The notes: a model not told the origin generated them from the sequence alone. Shown: positions 35,141 through 48,110, counted from the stretch's first letter. The stretch is DNA of 64,000 bases from Hofstenia miamia (GCA_004352715.1 SCFE01000006.1:2057217-2121216); one strand, 5' to 3'. Numbers and translations are program-made.

Positions 35141-36076
35141 CTATCGAAGAAAAAAAATTATTGCAGTACTTTTTTATTTTGCAATGATAATTGTTTAGCA
35201 TGTAATTGAAATGTATGTCAAAATAATCAGAAAGCTTAAAAATGTATATCATTGAGGTACAAATAAAAAAAATTAGAATCCCAAAGTTAGAAAGTCAATA
35301 CGACTTAAAAAGAAAAGGATTTTCAAATCTAAATATAACTCAATCCGCCCATTCAAAAGCACTTGAAAAATATTTTTTATTTGCAGTATGCCTAAATAAT
35401 TACACTTGATATTTAAAAATATATTATGGTAATATTCATTTAGAAATAACTTCATTTAGAAATAACTTCAATTCATTAGAGCAAATTTTTCAGCGCAATG
35501 ATTTCTGTTGGACGCTTAAACAATAATTGTGACACCTGTAATAACTCCAGTTTATGCTAAAATCTCAATATAGAGAAAAACTACCATACGACATTTGTTA
35601 ATGCTTGATAATTAAATATATCATATAATTCAATTTCTATAGAAAGAAATATTGGCATGGACTTTGTAGAATAAAATGATGTAGCGAACATGTCAATACA
35701 TGAAAAGAACACTCGTTGCCACTCATTGAGAGAGATAATACATATAATTTATCAATCATTTAACCTTTCATGAATGTAAACTATAGTAAGAAATTTTCAT
35801 ATTCTAGTGATTAAATTTCAGAAGTTTATGATAAAATAATGTTATTAGATTTTGAAAGCCTTGTTATTACGTTAAATGCTTGAAGGTTTATACTTTAAGC
35901 ATTAGATAATCTAGTAAATTTAAAATTAGGAGATTATTTTAATAGATATTTCGAAAATAGAACTTTTTAAAAATAAAATCAATTTTTCAAGCAAAAAACT
36001 TTCAGTAGTGTGAATAAAAATGTAGCAAATTCTAATCAGGTATGTTATTCATATCATAGATTTTAAAATAACTCAC

Positions 36077-36116
36077 CTGTGACTAAAATAGAGATCCACA
36101 ATACACATTGAGTCAT
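36077..36116 (-). CDS. Receptor 2, candidate exon 1 (signal peptide)
   Basis: ATG at 36,116-36,114 opens MTQCVLWISILVT, a short hydrophobic leader, then G|GTGAGT, a strong donor in phase 1. Nicotinic-type receptor genes usually carry the signal peptide on a separate first exon, and the phase fits exon 2 and the main exon. The resulting protein would be about 535 residues, a normal subunit length. The exon lies 10.4 kb upstream of the main exon. It could equally serve receptor 1, whose acceptor has the same phase. Confidence 0.5.
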
Positions 36117-36130
36117 TACTCAATTTCCAT
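36116..36130 (-). promoter_or_regulatory. Four-codon upstream ORF overlapping the receptor start (TAATG)
   Basis: ATG GAA ATT GAG TAA ends in the same A that begins the receptor ATG. If the 5' UTR starts upstream of 36,130, this arrangement could lower initiation or couple it to re-initiation. Confidence 0.35.
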
Positions 36131-38936
36131 GAAGAATTCTATTTCACTGATCTGTGAGCTAAACCAGCTGTAACAAGATATGAACAATTTGTGTGCACTA
36201 CTAACAAATATTAGCCAATAAAATCGCTTTGATATTAGCTACACTTGTTTTATACGAGATAATTCGTCAAGATGAAATGAAGGATTTATTTCCGAATACA
36301 TTCTCTGCGTGGAGAGTTCAAACTCCACGGCTTTCTGCATGCTCTGCACTGAAGTAAAATATTACTCACAAATTGAACTCAGTTTCTCCATTGCATTTAG
36401 TCGAATGCAAATAGAAAATACTTTACTTGTTTAAAAACGAATATTTCTTTATTGTCAAAGTTCACAAATAAACAACACCTTTACATATGGAGGATGACAT
36501 AGAATTTTTTAATAAAAAACATACTATGTAGAGTAAAAGTGATGTCACATATTATTTACACATTGATTTAGTAATATCTACATATGGGATGGGAGTGTTA
36601 AAAAATTCAGTGCCTCAAATGATCAAAATGAAAAATGAAAAACGGAATTGAATTGGCCACCTGGTACCTGCACACATTTGTGCTAAATGCATTTCAGGTT
36701 GTTTGTCTTTGGTAAATTGCCTTGCTGACACTGAAAATCCAAATTTTGCCAAATGTCAATAAGCTTAAGCTTTACATACAGTTGACAAATGGCAACCATT
36801 TATAATTGTGCAACATAAAATACAGATAGTCAAATATCTTATTTTGTTTGCATGTCTTAACCTTAAACAGCTTGGAGTTTTTTTGACAATTTTTCATGAT
36901 TCTATAAAAAAAGATTAAATATTTATGCTGACCATGTGCACGACACACCTTAATGGGTTTGGAATATCTTTGCACACATCAAGAAACAGTCAGTGTCCTT
37001 TGTTGCCTCCATGGGTTCAAAACCTTATAAATACATGAACATTAGTTATGGAGAGAATTTAAGACTTTTTCAAAGATTTGAAATCTTAGAAGAAAAATAT
37101 TTTTAATCTTTTCAACAACCTCAGCCACAGTACTATACTTTATCACAATTTTTCAACTTTGCATTAAAGTATGTTGCCCAATAGACCTGCCTATGCCTCA
37201 CGATTTTCAAATTTTTTAATAGGATTGAAAAATATTCTTTGTAGATTTGTCCTTTATAATGGCAGTGTAAGGTTAATATAGATTTTAGGGTCTAACTAAA
37301 TAATCAGCTTCATTCATTTCTATGTAGTTATTAGAGGTGATATTGATGAGAACATGGCAATAGCGTGCTATATATATATATATATATTTCAATTTGTTCA
37401 GAGATGCAATTGCAATGTGTTAACCTTAAACAAACGAGGAATTCTTTAAAATTTGAGATGGATCTCTAAAAAGATTAAATAACGTAAATTCAAGCTCTAG
37501 TAAAGATCTCTAAGGTGCAAAGACAATATTGAATGGAAGAGTGGCTCCTTTTTCACTTCTGCCTAAAAATCTTGAATATTTTGCAGGAGCGCCATGACGT
37601 TTAACCTTTTGTAGAGTGTGCCTGCACGGACTTGAGTGGTATATCTACAGAAAAAAAATAGCTGAGGTTAGTTGATCCTACCAAAAGGCCTTTTGTCTCC
37701 TTTAACTAGGCATTAACAATAAAAATAGTTTGAATGTTTTAAAGTTGTTGGATTTTTTGTTAAAAAAACAAGTAATTTATTTTAGAACAAGAGTTCACTA
37801 ATACAGGGAGCTCATTCACCCATAGATGTGTCAATATTCAGATTTCCACATTTCTTTATAGGTTTGGGGGAAATTGTCGAAAAACATAGGCAAGACAGCT
37901 TGCTCTCAGGGCCTGATAGCCTTGGTGCTGTTTTAAGAAGGTAGGAAAAACCTGCACCAAAAGAACTATTTTTGATGACATGCTAAAATTTTAAACTAAT
38001 TTCAAAATTATTTGGACTGCTTTATTTTTACATCATAAAAATATTTTCTATATAGTAAAATGTTTATTAAAATAATGTATATAATTCAGTGGGACATGGT
38101 CCACCCCACATACATTCATATGTCGATTATGGAAATCCATTTTTTACCAAATTCCATATGTTATTAGTAAAATGCCGCCATAGGCTACTGCATTCTCTGG
38201 CTATTTGTAAATTTTTTTAAAGGACGCTTACTAGGAAATTGTGCATTGCTTAATGGAATTACAGGTCGTTGAAAAAATCTTCGCTACATAGACCTGTTTG
38301 CACTTTTGATAGATGATTAACCATTGAAGCCGCAGAAACGGAGTCATTTATTAATTGGAGACTACATCGCTAAAATTATCATCTATACTTGTACCATGGC
38401 CAAATTAATATATATTAAGTTGGCCATGCTTGTACTGAGAAATACTATGCCTTCTGAGTAGTAATTGTCAATAAGAACAATTCTCTTAAAATTTATTAGT
38501 TAATTTATAAATCATTTTTTGATTATACAACCAGGCATAGAAAATATTGATATTTTAAGAATTAGGCTTTTGATTAGTGCTTTTGGAAAATTAGTCTGGC
38601 TGATAATATTTCTTAGAAAATTTGGTCAGTGTCAAATGAATTAACAAGCTTATCAAATATATATACTGTGAAAGAATGCTTTTCTATATACGCAAACAGT
38701 ATTTGTTTAATTTTAAGATATTAGTCAATGTGTTTATCTGTTAACATTAAATACAAAAAGATTCTTTAAAATAGAAAAGTAGAAAACACATGCAAAACTG
38801 TGAAAAGACTAATATGTATTTTACACCCAATTCTCAAATATTTCATTATGAAATCCACTAAGTATTGCTCAGAGGTCAGGAGCATTGTAAAGAAAATTGC
38901 GTGTCACTTAGCAGTTACCTGCCAAACATTAACTAT

Positions 38937-38991
<55 letters not shown>

Positions 38992-39393
38992 AGATATGAC
39001 TTTCTCAAAAAATTTTTTTTGACCTATAAGTGGATGAGTTCTTACACTTGGAATTCCAAAATACTTTCACGATGTTGCGAAAAAATTTCGCTCACCAAAT
39101 CACTTTAATATTTTAAAAGGGCTTTACAAAACAAGTAAATGACAAACGTCATTTATTTATTGATCATTCATATAATTCAATAAAAAAGGAATTTATGCTA
39201 AAAGTTAATAAATATTGTTATTTTGAAAAAATGCAAAAAAATGTTAGTACAATATAAATACATACATTTATAGTTTCTTTGACAAAATTAAGCAAATTGG
39301 TATCCTGTAGGTATTTCTGCGCATCTCATAAAGCCGCTCCATTACTTTTATTGCTCATTCAGCACATTGATTACTGCTAGGAATGTTGATTGC
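36131..39393. other. No gene recognised
   Basis: AT-rich sequence with (TA)n tracts at 37,369-37,387 and 38,934-38,989. Presumed 5' flank of receptor 2. Confidence 0.5.
38934..38989. repeat. (TA)n microsatellite
   Basis: 56 bases with one interruption at 38,949-38,950. Confidence 0.9.
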
Positions 39394-39513
39394 CTAGGCT
39401 CTACATTTTCTCGCCCGTAAACCGCAACCGTAAGGCCGACGCGTAACTAGTTTGAGGAAAAATTTCGACCCGTAAGATTTCGACATGCGCTGTTTACACA
39501 ATAACAAAAAAGT
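39394..39513 (-). other. Open stretch cut by a 1000-N gap, unknown
   Basis: GC-richer than its surroundings and open on the minus strand (KFFLKLVTRRPYGCGLRAR). Through the gap it is formally in frame with the RT fragment at 40,514-40,914, but the peptide does not look like the continuation of an RT, so I do not join them. Confidence 0.35.
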
Positions 39514-40513
39514 NNNNNNNNNNNNNNNNNNNNNNNNNNNNNNNNNNNNNNNNNNNNNNNNNNNNNNNNNNNNNNNNNNNNNNNNNNNNNNNNNNNNNNN
39601 NNNNNNNNNNNNNNNNNNNNNNNNNNNNNNNNNNNNNNNNNNNNNNNNNNNNNNNNNNNNNNNNNNNNNNNNNNNNNNNNNNNNNNNNNNNNNNNNNNNN
39701 NNNNNNNNNNNNNNNNNNNNNNNNNNNNNNNNNNNNNNNNNNNNNNNNNNNNNNNNNNNNNNNNNNNNNNNNNNNNNNNNNNNNNNNNNNNNNNNNNNNN
39801 NNNNNNNNNNNNNNNNNNNNNNNNNNNNNNNNNNNNNNNNNNNNNNNNNNNNNNNNNNNNNNNNNNNNNNNNNNNNNNNNNNNNNNNNNNNNNNNNNNNN
39901 NNNNNNNNNNNNNNNNNNNNNNNNNNNNNNNNNNNNNNNNNNNNNNNNNNNNNNNNNNNNNNNNNNNNNNNNNNNNNNNNNNNNNNNNNNNNNNNNNNNN
40001 NNNNNNNNNNNNNNNNNNNNNNNNNNNNNNNNNNNNNNNNNNNNNNNNNNNNNNNNNNNNNNNNNNNNNNNNNNNNNNNNNNNNNNNNNNNNNNNNNNNN
40101 NNNNNNNNNNNNNNNNNNNNNNNNNNNNNNNNNNNNNNNNNNNNNNNNNNNNNNNNNNNNNNNNNNNNNNNNNNNNNNNNNNNNNNNNNNNNNNNNNNNN
40201 NNNNNNNNNNNNNNNNNNNNNNNNNNNNNNNNNNNNNNNNNNNNNNNNNNNNNNNNNNNNNNNNNNNNNNNNNNNNNNNNNNNNNNNNNNNNNNNNNNNN
40301 NNNNNNNNNNNNNNNNNNNNNNNNNNNNNNNNNNNNNNNNNNNNNNNNNNNNNNNNNNNNNNNNNNNNNNNNNNNNNNNNNNNNNNNNNNNNNNNNNNNN
40401 NNNNNNNNNNNNNNNNNNNNNNNNNNNNNNNNNNNNNNNNNNNNNNNNNNNNNNNNNNNNNNNNNNNNNNNNNNNNNNNNNNNNNNNNNNNNNNNNNNNN
40501 NNNNNNNNNNNNN
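39514..40513. other. Scaffold gap of exactly 1000 N
   Basis: A fixed-size N-run usually marks a join of unknown length. Together with the 1000-N gap at 58,312 it bounds the block 40,514-58,311, whose orientation is in doubt (see the TACC exons). Confidence 0.95.
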
Positions 40514-40914
40514 GAGCCTAAGTACTTAAACTCTGATACGAATTCAATGTTCTTTCCAGAAACATGAACTCTATCAGATGTTCTTTCCGATGCTTTTGAT
40601 AACCACATGCACTTGGTCTTTGGTACAGAGATATTAATACCTAGTGGCACTAGAACTGTAACTAGGCCATCTAGATAGCTCTGTATTTGTTCCTCGGACC
40701 GGCCGAAAAGACAGAGATCGTCAGCATACTCTATGTGCTTAAGTTCCACTTCCCCTTGTCCAAAGAAAGAGTTAAAAACAATTCCTTTGGGGGTTACATG
40801 GAGTCCCTCGCAGATCAGAAAGTGGAAAAGGAGGTTAAATAAGCACGGGCCGAGGACACATCCTTGTCGGACTCCACGCTCAAGCTTAGTTTGGAAGTAC
40901 TGTTTTTGGCACAA
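40514..40914 (-). mobile_element. RTE-type LINE reverse transcriptase fragment
   Basis: One uninterrupted frame encodes RT motif B (GVRQGCVLGPCLFN), motif C (HIEYADDLCLF; YADD codons at 40,717-40,728), NISVPKTKCMWLS and FKYLG just before the gap. This matches RTE-clade endonuclease-reverse transcriptases. It is cut by the gap on the C-terminal side and appears truncated just upstream of motif B, near 40,920. Confidence 0.8.
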
Positions 40915-40930
40915 AATTTACAATTTTTAG

Positions 40931-41469
40931 TCTTTGCTTCTAAAAGTGTTTAACTCCGGTATAAAAATGTCAATAACGCACTGAAGGAGCCGAAGCGGCA
41001 TCCTTTTATTTCAAAGCTATTAAAGATAAAGTAATGCCCTTTGTTGCAGTTAAAGATACACATTTGAACTACATCTTTGTGAAATTTCAAAAAATTTAAT
41101 AAGTGGCCTCGCCTTTATATGCAAATGAAGTTGTAACGTCATTATTTTTTGAAAAATATAGGTAATAATAAGTAACCTACATTGATTTAAATCATATTGC
41201 AGTAATCATATTACGTAATCAGGGTAGCAATTTTCATAATTTTGAATAAACTGACATTTTTAAAAATGAATGAATAAAAGAAACTATTTATTAATGATTA
41301 TTTACAATTAAAAAAAATTACAAAATTGAATATTTAAGAATCATCAAATTTAAAATTGTCTTCTTAAATAAATGGAAATAAATATAAAATTAACATTACA
41401 ATTATTATTTTTTGGGTGATCGATGCTGGAAGACTTGTACAATGGTTGAATGAGTTTGTGTTCCAGATG
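40931..41469. other. No gene recognised
   Basis: AT-rich sequence, nothing supported. Confidence 0.5.
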
Positions 41470-42290
41470 TCACAGATAAGACATAAATTGCTTGAACCCT
41501 AACCACAATATTTTGATAAAAGAAGTGTAGCATTTACTCGCTGTTAAATTACTGACAATTGCTGGAAAAAATTTGTAGAAATCGTATTCAGATCGAAAGA
41601 GGCACTTCTGGCAGAAGACATCTTGGATAATATTTTGATAGCAATTGGTGACCATCCTCCTAGAGCTTCTACTGATAGTGGTATGAAGGATATACCAGCA
41701 GCTGAACATGATTCGATTGTCTGAAACTTTCAGAGCATGACCAGCATTAGTACCCGCAAGAGAAACAATCAAAGGCTGCAGTGAACTAATTACAGTCACG
41801 GTTAGAGCGGCTAGTCGGCCAGAAGACCAGCATGGCAAAAAGATGTATCCAGGACGGGCACGAGACTAAATGAGGTTAGACTTTTCAAGCACAGGAGACA
41901 AAGCACATTTCGAAGCAGTTGCAAAAATAGCGTCTGCGTTGATCATGACGCGCAATTCTTTCACTGTCAACCGCGCATGACATAGCATGATCAACGAATA
42001 AATCCAAAGGCTTTAAGCATTTTGGACATTTTTTGTAATCAATTAAGGGGATGCCAAGCCGATAACAAAGCAAAATTCTGAATTCAGCAGGAGCGAAAGA
42101 AATACGAAGTGGTTTCAAGGGAGTCGCAGCCAACCAATCCCCACTTCCTGGTATCGAACAAGAGAGAAGTCTTGCTTTATCGCGAGGAGACAAACTGGAG
42201 GATAAACAAGGATTCTGGCTAACTAGCTCTAAAAGTGAACAAAGACTTCTGGGCTTTTGGGGCCATGTGCAAAAGCATTACAGACAACAC
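41470..42290 (-). pseudogene. Relic of a retroelement C-terminus: zinc knuckle plus restriction-like endonuclease
   Basis: Reads SPRDKARLLSCSIPGSGDWL and FRILLCYRLGIPL, then a knuckle C-x2-C-x9-H-x3-C (CPKCLKPLDLFVDHAMSC), RIARHDQRR, a frameshift, and RPGYIFLPCW...ALTVTVIS. In the family this last part is RPADV...W...DLTV, a PD-(D/E)XK-like core; both acidic positions are replaced here (G/Y and T). RT-linked proteins of this layout are multicopy in invertebrate genomes. It lies upstream of, not after, the RTE fragment on the same strand, so it is a separate element. Confidence 0.6.
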
Positions 42291-44945
42291 TAGTCCTTTG
42301 CTAGAAAGTTCTTGCAAACACCGATGTGAAATAATGTCAATTTGTTTTTAAAATACGCAACATGATAGTCAATTTTAAGGTCACAGTTCATGAAACTTAG
42401 AAAATGAAAACTTTCACAACGTAACCCTAATTTTTCAGTTCTAGGTTCAGCATCGATGTCTCCAATAATTTAAGCCTTTTTTATATGGTATACAGTAATA
42501 TGAGTCATTGTCTTACTCTTCAAAATAGCGCCGAATGAAAACGTCATATTTTCTTATTTTAAATGTTAACTTTGACATTTTGGAAGCTCATGTTTACAGC
42601 CAACATGATACGGAATAAACTGAATCTTCATGTTAAAATGAATAGATAGATTCATTTTTGCACTTATCATTCAATAACAGTATAGAAAAAGAGTTTAAAT
42701 CATATATGTTTCCAATGTAATAATTTATCTCTAAAATTGTACTAAGAAGAAAGTTCTTTATCGAAATGACTAACAATAGTCTAAAAGTGTCAATAAACTG
42801 TACAAAACATATTGCGCAATTGGCTTTTGGTGTTTTATTGCACATAGTCGGTAAACTACCTTTTTTCAAAATTAGTGATTTCTCAGAAAACGCAACTTAT
42901 TTCACCACTTGCTGTTTACGATAGCAAAATTGTGATTTAATTCCATTTTGAGCGAAATGGCACACTTGTCTGTTTTAATTTCCTGGAAGTGAAATATTTA
43001 CATATTTTCATTATGTTAATGTCGTTTTCTTAGGACTGAACAATTTTGGCATAAGCTAAATTTGGTTACCTTGTATTGGAAGTTGATTTTTTTTCAGTTG
43101 AACAATGACTTAAAATGTTGAAGCCTTCTATTTGAATTCGATTATTTCCCCTGTTGAATTAGAAAATGGTTTTTTCAGGTTGCTTCCATTATTCACCTTT
43201 CATGACATATTTCGAAACTAATAATATAAAAATTACAAATTACAGTAGACTAGTACAATTGCTACAGCAATAACGGTTTCTTCTTCCTCATGATTTTAAT
43301 TTATTTACCAGAATAATGTGAGATTTTCATTTATCTTAATTCATTAAACTGCACTAACATGTGATACAATTTCCCATTACTAATGTGCGAACCCGTTGTG
43401 TAAATATTCTCCTTAAGAAATTTTGACAGCTTTCTTGCAAATCAAGTTGGTATGCATGAAGATTAATCACATTTGTTTTTTAACTTCTGCATATTAACAT
43501 ATTTTCACACTTAGTAAGAAATGTGAAAGGTGAATGTTTTTCTACGTGAAGCTTAGATTAATGGGGTCGCTTTTTATCTAAAATTTTTTATAATTTGACA
43601 AATTTAACTCCTATTAGAAATTAGAATTAGAAATTATCTTTATTTCAGAATGAAACACATCAAACTGACTAAATTTACAAACTATTATAAAATTCAATTC
43701 ACTTGCAGAGTTATTTGCGGCATTTCACGGACGTGATAGCTCTGGTGTGGTCGTCCTTTCGTGTCGGTGTTTTTGGTAATGGTTGGAGACTTAGGAAGTA
43801 GATAATGCAAATAGGATGCCGAGACAATTTCTAGTTTGAACCCGAGAATCATTGAATATGGTAGACAGTGGAGGTTACAGTGAGAATGCTAGTGTTTCTT
43901 AAAAGAATCTGTTTGGAAAAATAAACGTAAATCTCCTATCAATATCAATATTCCTATACGATTGTATTATTATGTTCACCATTTTGTTTTATCGGCATTT
44001 TCTGATTCTGTTTCTCCATGTGATAGAATAGTTTATTAGGCAATATTTGCTGGTCAAAATAAGAGTATTGTTACATGTGTGTGTACATTTTATTTGAGAT
44101 ATCAAGATGAATTTGCAATTACCTCTATTTTCATCCTCCTAGAAAAAAAATCGCAGCCCCTTATAGTGCTTTGGAAGTGCATTGTGATACCAAAATTTTT
44201 CAAAAAGTTTTGCGAGGATTGAAGATACATGTATTTCTTCGAATTTTTGCACAATGATGAGTATTTTTCTTGTATATTCAAAGTTAAAATAATTTTATTA
44301 GACGGTTTTTTATTATGTAAATCTTGGGAGCAAGTTGAAATTTTCCTCCCATGAAATTAAGCCTATTTGATGAACATATTTTTTATGCACTCAGTAATAA
44401 TTGAAGTATGGTGATTAAAAGCTTGAAGAGTCACATTATCCATTGCTGATTTTCTTAAAAATTTTATCAATTTATTCTGATCTATGCAAGATTTGGATGC
44501 TATAATTATTTTTAGTTAATTACAAAATAGTAATTTTTTAATATTTTATTTCAATATATATATTAAAGAAGAAAAATTCGATGAGCAAGTAAGCAAGGAC
44601 ATGTAATAGACTGTATTTTTAAGAAACATAAACCGCAATAAAAAATTGAATTGTCTTTATTAAGGTTTTGGCTGTGTTAGAATCTACAATCCTGCTACAT
44701 TTTCATCCGTGATCTTTCAAAAATTAACTACTTGGTTGACCTATTAAAAAACAAAGTGTTGAGATGAGTTGTTGTGAAGACCTTAACAAAAATTGATTGG
44801 AAATCTTCGGATGGTATAAATTCTTTATAGGAAATCCACGACACACAGAAACACTGTTTTCAGAAAGATGAGACGTTTTAGAAATGGAAGAGATCCTAAT
44901 GATCACGATGGAGAAGGGAAACCATCTTAATCAACAAATAGAGAC
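42291..44945. other. No gene recognised
   Basis: AT-rich. 43,620-43,670 contains repeated ATTAGAA motifs next to ATCTTTATTTCAGAAT, possibly the 3' tail of a minus-strand LINE, without coding support. Confidence 0.45.
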
Positions 44946-45330
44946 AATGTGACTGCAATTGAAAAACATCGTGATGAGGATTGCAGCATTAGCGTTGAAT
45001 TTATTTCTAAGGAAGTTGGTATTATCTTTGGGTGTCTAAAACGTTGTGAGGTGATCGAAAGAATTGCAACCCGGATGAGATATGGATTTTTCACTTCGAC
45101 CCAAAAAATACAAACTAGTCAAAGCAGTGGTTTTCAATTTGGGTGTTCAGGCAAAATCAAACTCAAAGTAGAAAAATCTTCTCAGAAAATGATGAAATTT
45201 TTTTGGGATTCTACAGTTGTAACTTCATTTACTTTTTTCAGGGACAAAAAACACTAATTCAAAATATTATGAAAACATTTTAAGAAAATTGAAATCAGCC
45301 ATTACGAGAAAAAACGTACAAATTTCTTCA
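44946..45330 (+). pseudogene. Mariner-family transposase relic with internal deletion
   Basis: HTH-like start VTAIEKHRDEDCSISVEFIS...VGIIFGCL (44,946-45,035). A jump follows to the region after the first catalytic Asp (TQKIQTSQSSGFQFGCSGKIK), then KMMKFFWDSTVV, where mariner has KVMATVFWD, and after a shift SKYYENILRKLKSAITRKN (GEYY..LL.RLK..I..KR in the family). The segment containing the first catalytic Asp and the C-terminal catalytic part are missing. Confidence 0.65.
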
Positions 45331-47559
45331 GTAGGATTGTAGAAAATGGTTCCTGGATGTGAAAAATGGTTTACTATCTGAGATACGCGAGGAAATTAAG
45401 GTTAAGCTTGTTGGTTCCAAAAAGAGTAAACAATAAGAAGCATTTTCATAGTAAAATATGAAATCAGTAAATCAAAAGTTGAAAATGAGAACTAAATTTA
45501 AATCAAAGTGTTTCAAATTTTAAGATAATATTTCACTAATGCAAGTTCATAATCCATAGCTTAAAAGCCTAAAATTTTGATTTGTATTTTTCGTACAATT
45601 TAGTTTTCATAATTGCCATCAGCATCACTTAATATTTTAAAGTTAAATTTTCAAATATTGAAACTCGTCATTACACTGGATATAAATTGTTGCTAAAGGC
45701 ATATAATATTAAACTATGGAAAAATATAAAGCCTTTTAGAATTATTAAAATTTTGATATTAGTCATGTAAAATATATTAAGAGTTTATATTTACATGATT
45801 AACTTGGCAACTAATATTAATGCCCTACATTTATTTCTATTTGCATTTAATAATTCAGTGTAAACTAAAATGCTTTTTGAAATAGAAAATGTTTGCTCTT
45901 CAACCTAATTAATATTGCACTGTGTTATCAGTGAAGTTAGTGCATTTTGTTTTATAATATCATATCATTTACATTTTAACCACAATATTACAGGCAATTT
46001 TTTTTCCAATTTGTGAGTTTTTCCTAAAAATGTTTAGACGCTCATAGCTCACGGACTACATGTATTATAATATTAATATCCAAATTTTAAAAATGCCACA
46101 TGTTACCCGTACACCAATGGTGGAAAAGGGGAATTTCTTGTTAACCCAGACCTGCCTGGAGCCAAAGTAGTTGTACAAAAATAGGCGCACCCTGGCAGCA
46201 ACGCAACCCACATTTGTTTTAACTTAACCTGCAGTCGATCTGCAAGTCTTAGTCCGATAATCAGTATGTTAATAAAAATAGGAACAAAGAAAATGTATGG
46301 AAATACAACAAAATCAATATAAAATCAAAAGTCTGGAATAATTTGTTGAATACAACCTGCAAAAGAGGCTGAAAATATATACCCAGGACATTTATTTTTC
46401 CTCAGTGATAATAATAACTAATTTGTAATTTGTAGATGACTGTGAATAATGCCAGTTTTCTAAATTTGTTGATAATATTGTAATAATTAGTGCTTAGATC
46501 AATTCTAATACAGCCCATATGTATATTTTGTTTCAGCTCTGACCCAGGTTATGACCCACGTTGGAGGTTTTTTCAAAGCCCACGCGGCCTGGCCTCCATT
46601 TACACCCTTGCCGTATCCAATCATATCGGCGGCTATAGCCAATAAAACGCATACCTGCAACAAACCCGTACTCGCACAATAATAACATTTGGAATGAGAG
46701 GAATTTGAAGGTTGTTTAAGACATCTAGTGTTTCATTGAAAAGTAGTTAATACTTTCACACACTCCAGTCACAATTATTATTTTTAGCACATATGTTCTC
46801 TATAACAGTGGAGCACATTTATCCATAAATGTTTCCATATCCAAGGAGTTCCAAATTTCTTAGTGGACTTGGAGGTAATTCTCTGCAAATATGGCCAAAA
46901 CCTATTGCATTTCTAAGTGTTAATACATCTATCTTGATGCTCATTTTGTCATAGACGCGGTATTTAATTATTTGCAATAATATTCCACAAAAAGCAGTTA
47001 AATTTATTTCAAATATTTTTTAATATTTTTATTACAACTGCAATCTAATCATATATTTCAACTAATAAAAAGTAAGATTACTTTGAAAGATAATAAACTC
47101 CAGGTGATTTGATAATAAAACTAAATATGTGTAACATTTGAAAAAATTCATCCGCGATGTTACTTTAAGTAACAAACTCCTTCATGATTACTCACTTGTT
47201 TTGAAGGTGGCTTTCCAAAAGGTGAATATAAATTTTATGTTTTCTGTTAGTCAAAGTATACACTGTGTACAAGAATACTAAATACTAAGATCAGACTTTT
47301 GCAAATACATCATTTTTACCAAACTAGTGTATATATATATATATATATATACATCTACATACTCAAGGGAGCACATTAATACGACCAAACAGAAAAATGT
47401 TACTTGAATGCAAATGACAATTAATCAACCAAGTAGAAAATGTTTACGAAATGCTACCATATGCTACCCCATTTTTTGCTTTGATTAATTTCTCATAACC
47501 CTATGGTATTCAATTATTTGTTTTTTGCAAAGCACAAAAATAGCTTTATTTGATTCATT
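45331..47559. other. No confirmed gene; two GC-richer patches
   Basis: Patches at about 46,110-46,260 and 46,535-46,690 stand out from the AT-rich background. The second follows TTTGTTTCAG and is open for about 35 codons, with CCAAT-like motifs near its end. It may be a repeat fragment. A (TA)n tract is at 47,331-47,351. Confidence 0.35.
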
Positions 47560-48110
47560 ATTTTAAATATAAATGTTCGATAGGTCATTGATAAGGTCTT
47601 TCTTTGGGATTAATATCAATAGCTTGTAGTTTTTATTCTATAATCGCCATATTTACTCGAATACATTTAGATCGGGTGAGTTGCCGGGATGGGAGAACTT
47701 TAATTTTATCATTATTGAGAAATTTTTTAGCACTTTGGCAGTGTGACAAGTAAATGGACTTTTTGGAGTATTCGCTCACTTTCATGGTATCAGTTATATT
47801 ACTAGCTCATAAGATGCAATAGACTTGAAGCATATCAATATACTTAGATGCACTCTCTGTCAAGCCAACAATTTCCATTTTTCCAAAACTTTTTCTAAAT
47901 TTGACCCCTTCAATGACTTTATTGAGAGCTGAGCCAAAAAGCTCCTACCCAACGAGAAGAAGTAGCTTTACTAACATTTGCACAGAAAATGTCGATTCAT
48001 CAATATAAACGAATTTAGCCGTTGCTCCACAATTCAGTTATGTTGCACGAAAACAAATGTTAGCAAGTTCTTATTGCTGCTATCAAAATTAACTTTTAAC
48101 TTGATAGACA
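47560..48110 (-). pseudogene. Tc1-like transposase relic
   Basis: On the minus strand AKFVYIDESTFSVQM (about 48,030-47,985) contains the first catalytic Asp. CHTAKVLKNF (about 47,750-47,720) and HPGNSPDLNVFE (about 47,695-47,660) correspond to the regions of the second and third acidic residues. Frame changes and stops separate them. The sequence differs clearly from the Tc1 copy at 27.5 kb. Confidence 0.65.

Larger units (their letters stand above)
28911..36076 (-). other. Intron 1 of receptor 2 (inferred), rich in MITEs
   Basis: About 7.2 kb between the donor of the signal-peptide exon and the acceptor of exon 2. It holds two hAT-type elements, a TTA-flanked MITE, a GATAA repeat and a LINE tail. 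32,445-33,984 and 35,141-36,076 show nothing recognisable. Confidence 0.45.

Noticed and set aside
38800-39108. 102-codon plus-strand ORF containing an IYIY run
   Set aside because: Its middle is the (TA)n tract, and neither end is recognisable.
39394-40914. One 506-codon minus-strand frame across the 1000-N gap
   Set aside because: Frame continuity through Ns is meaningless. The 39,394-39,513 part does not resemble the end of an RTE protein, and the gap join itself is suspect.
46539-46645. Possible terminal exon after TTTGTTTCAG (35 codons to a stop)
   Set aside because: No compatible upstream donor or family resemblance; the GC-rich patch looks more like a repeat fragment.
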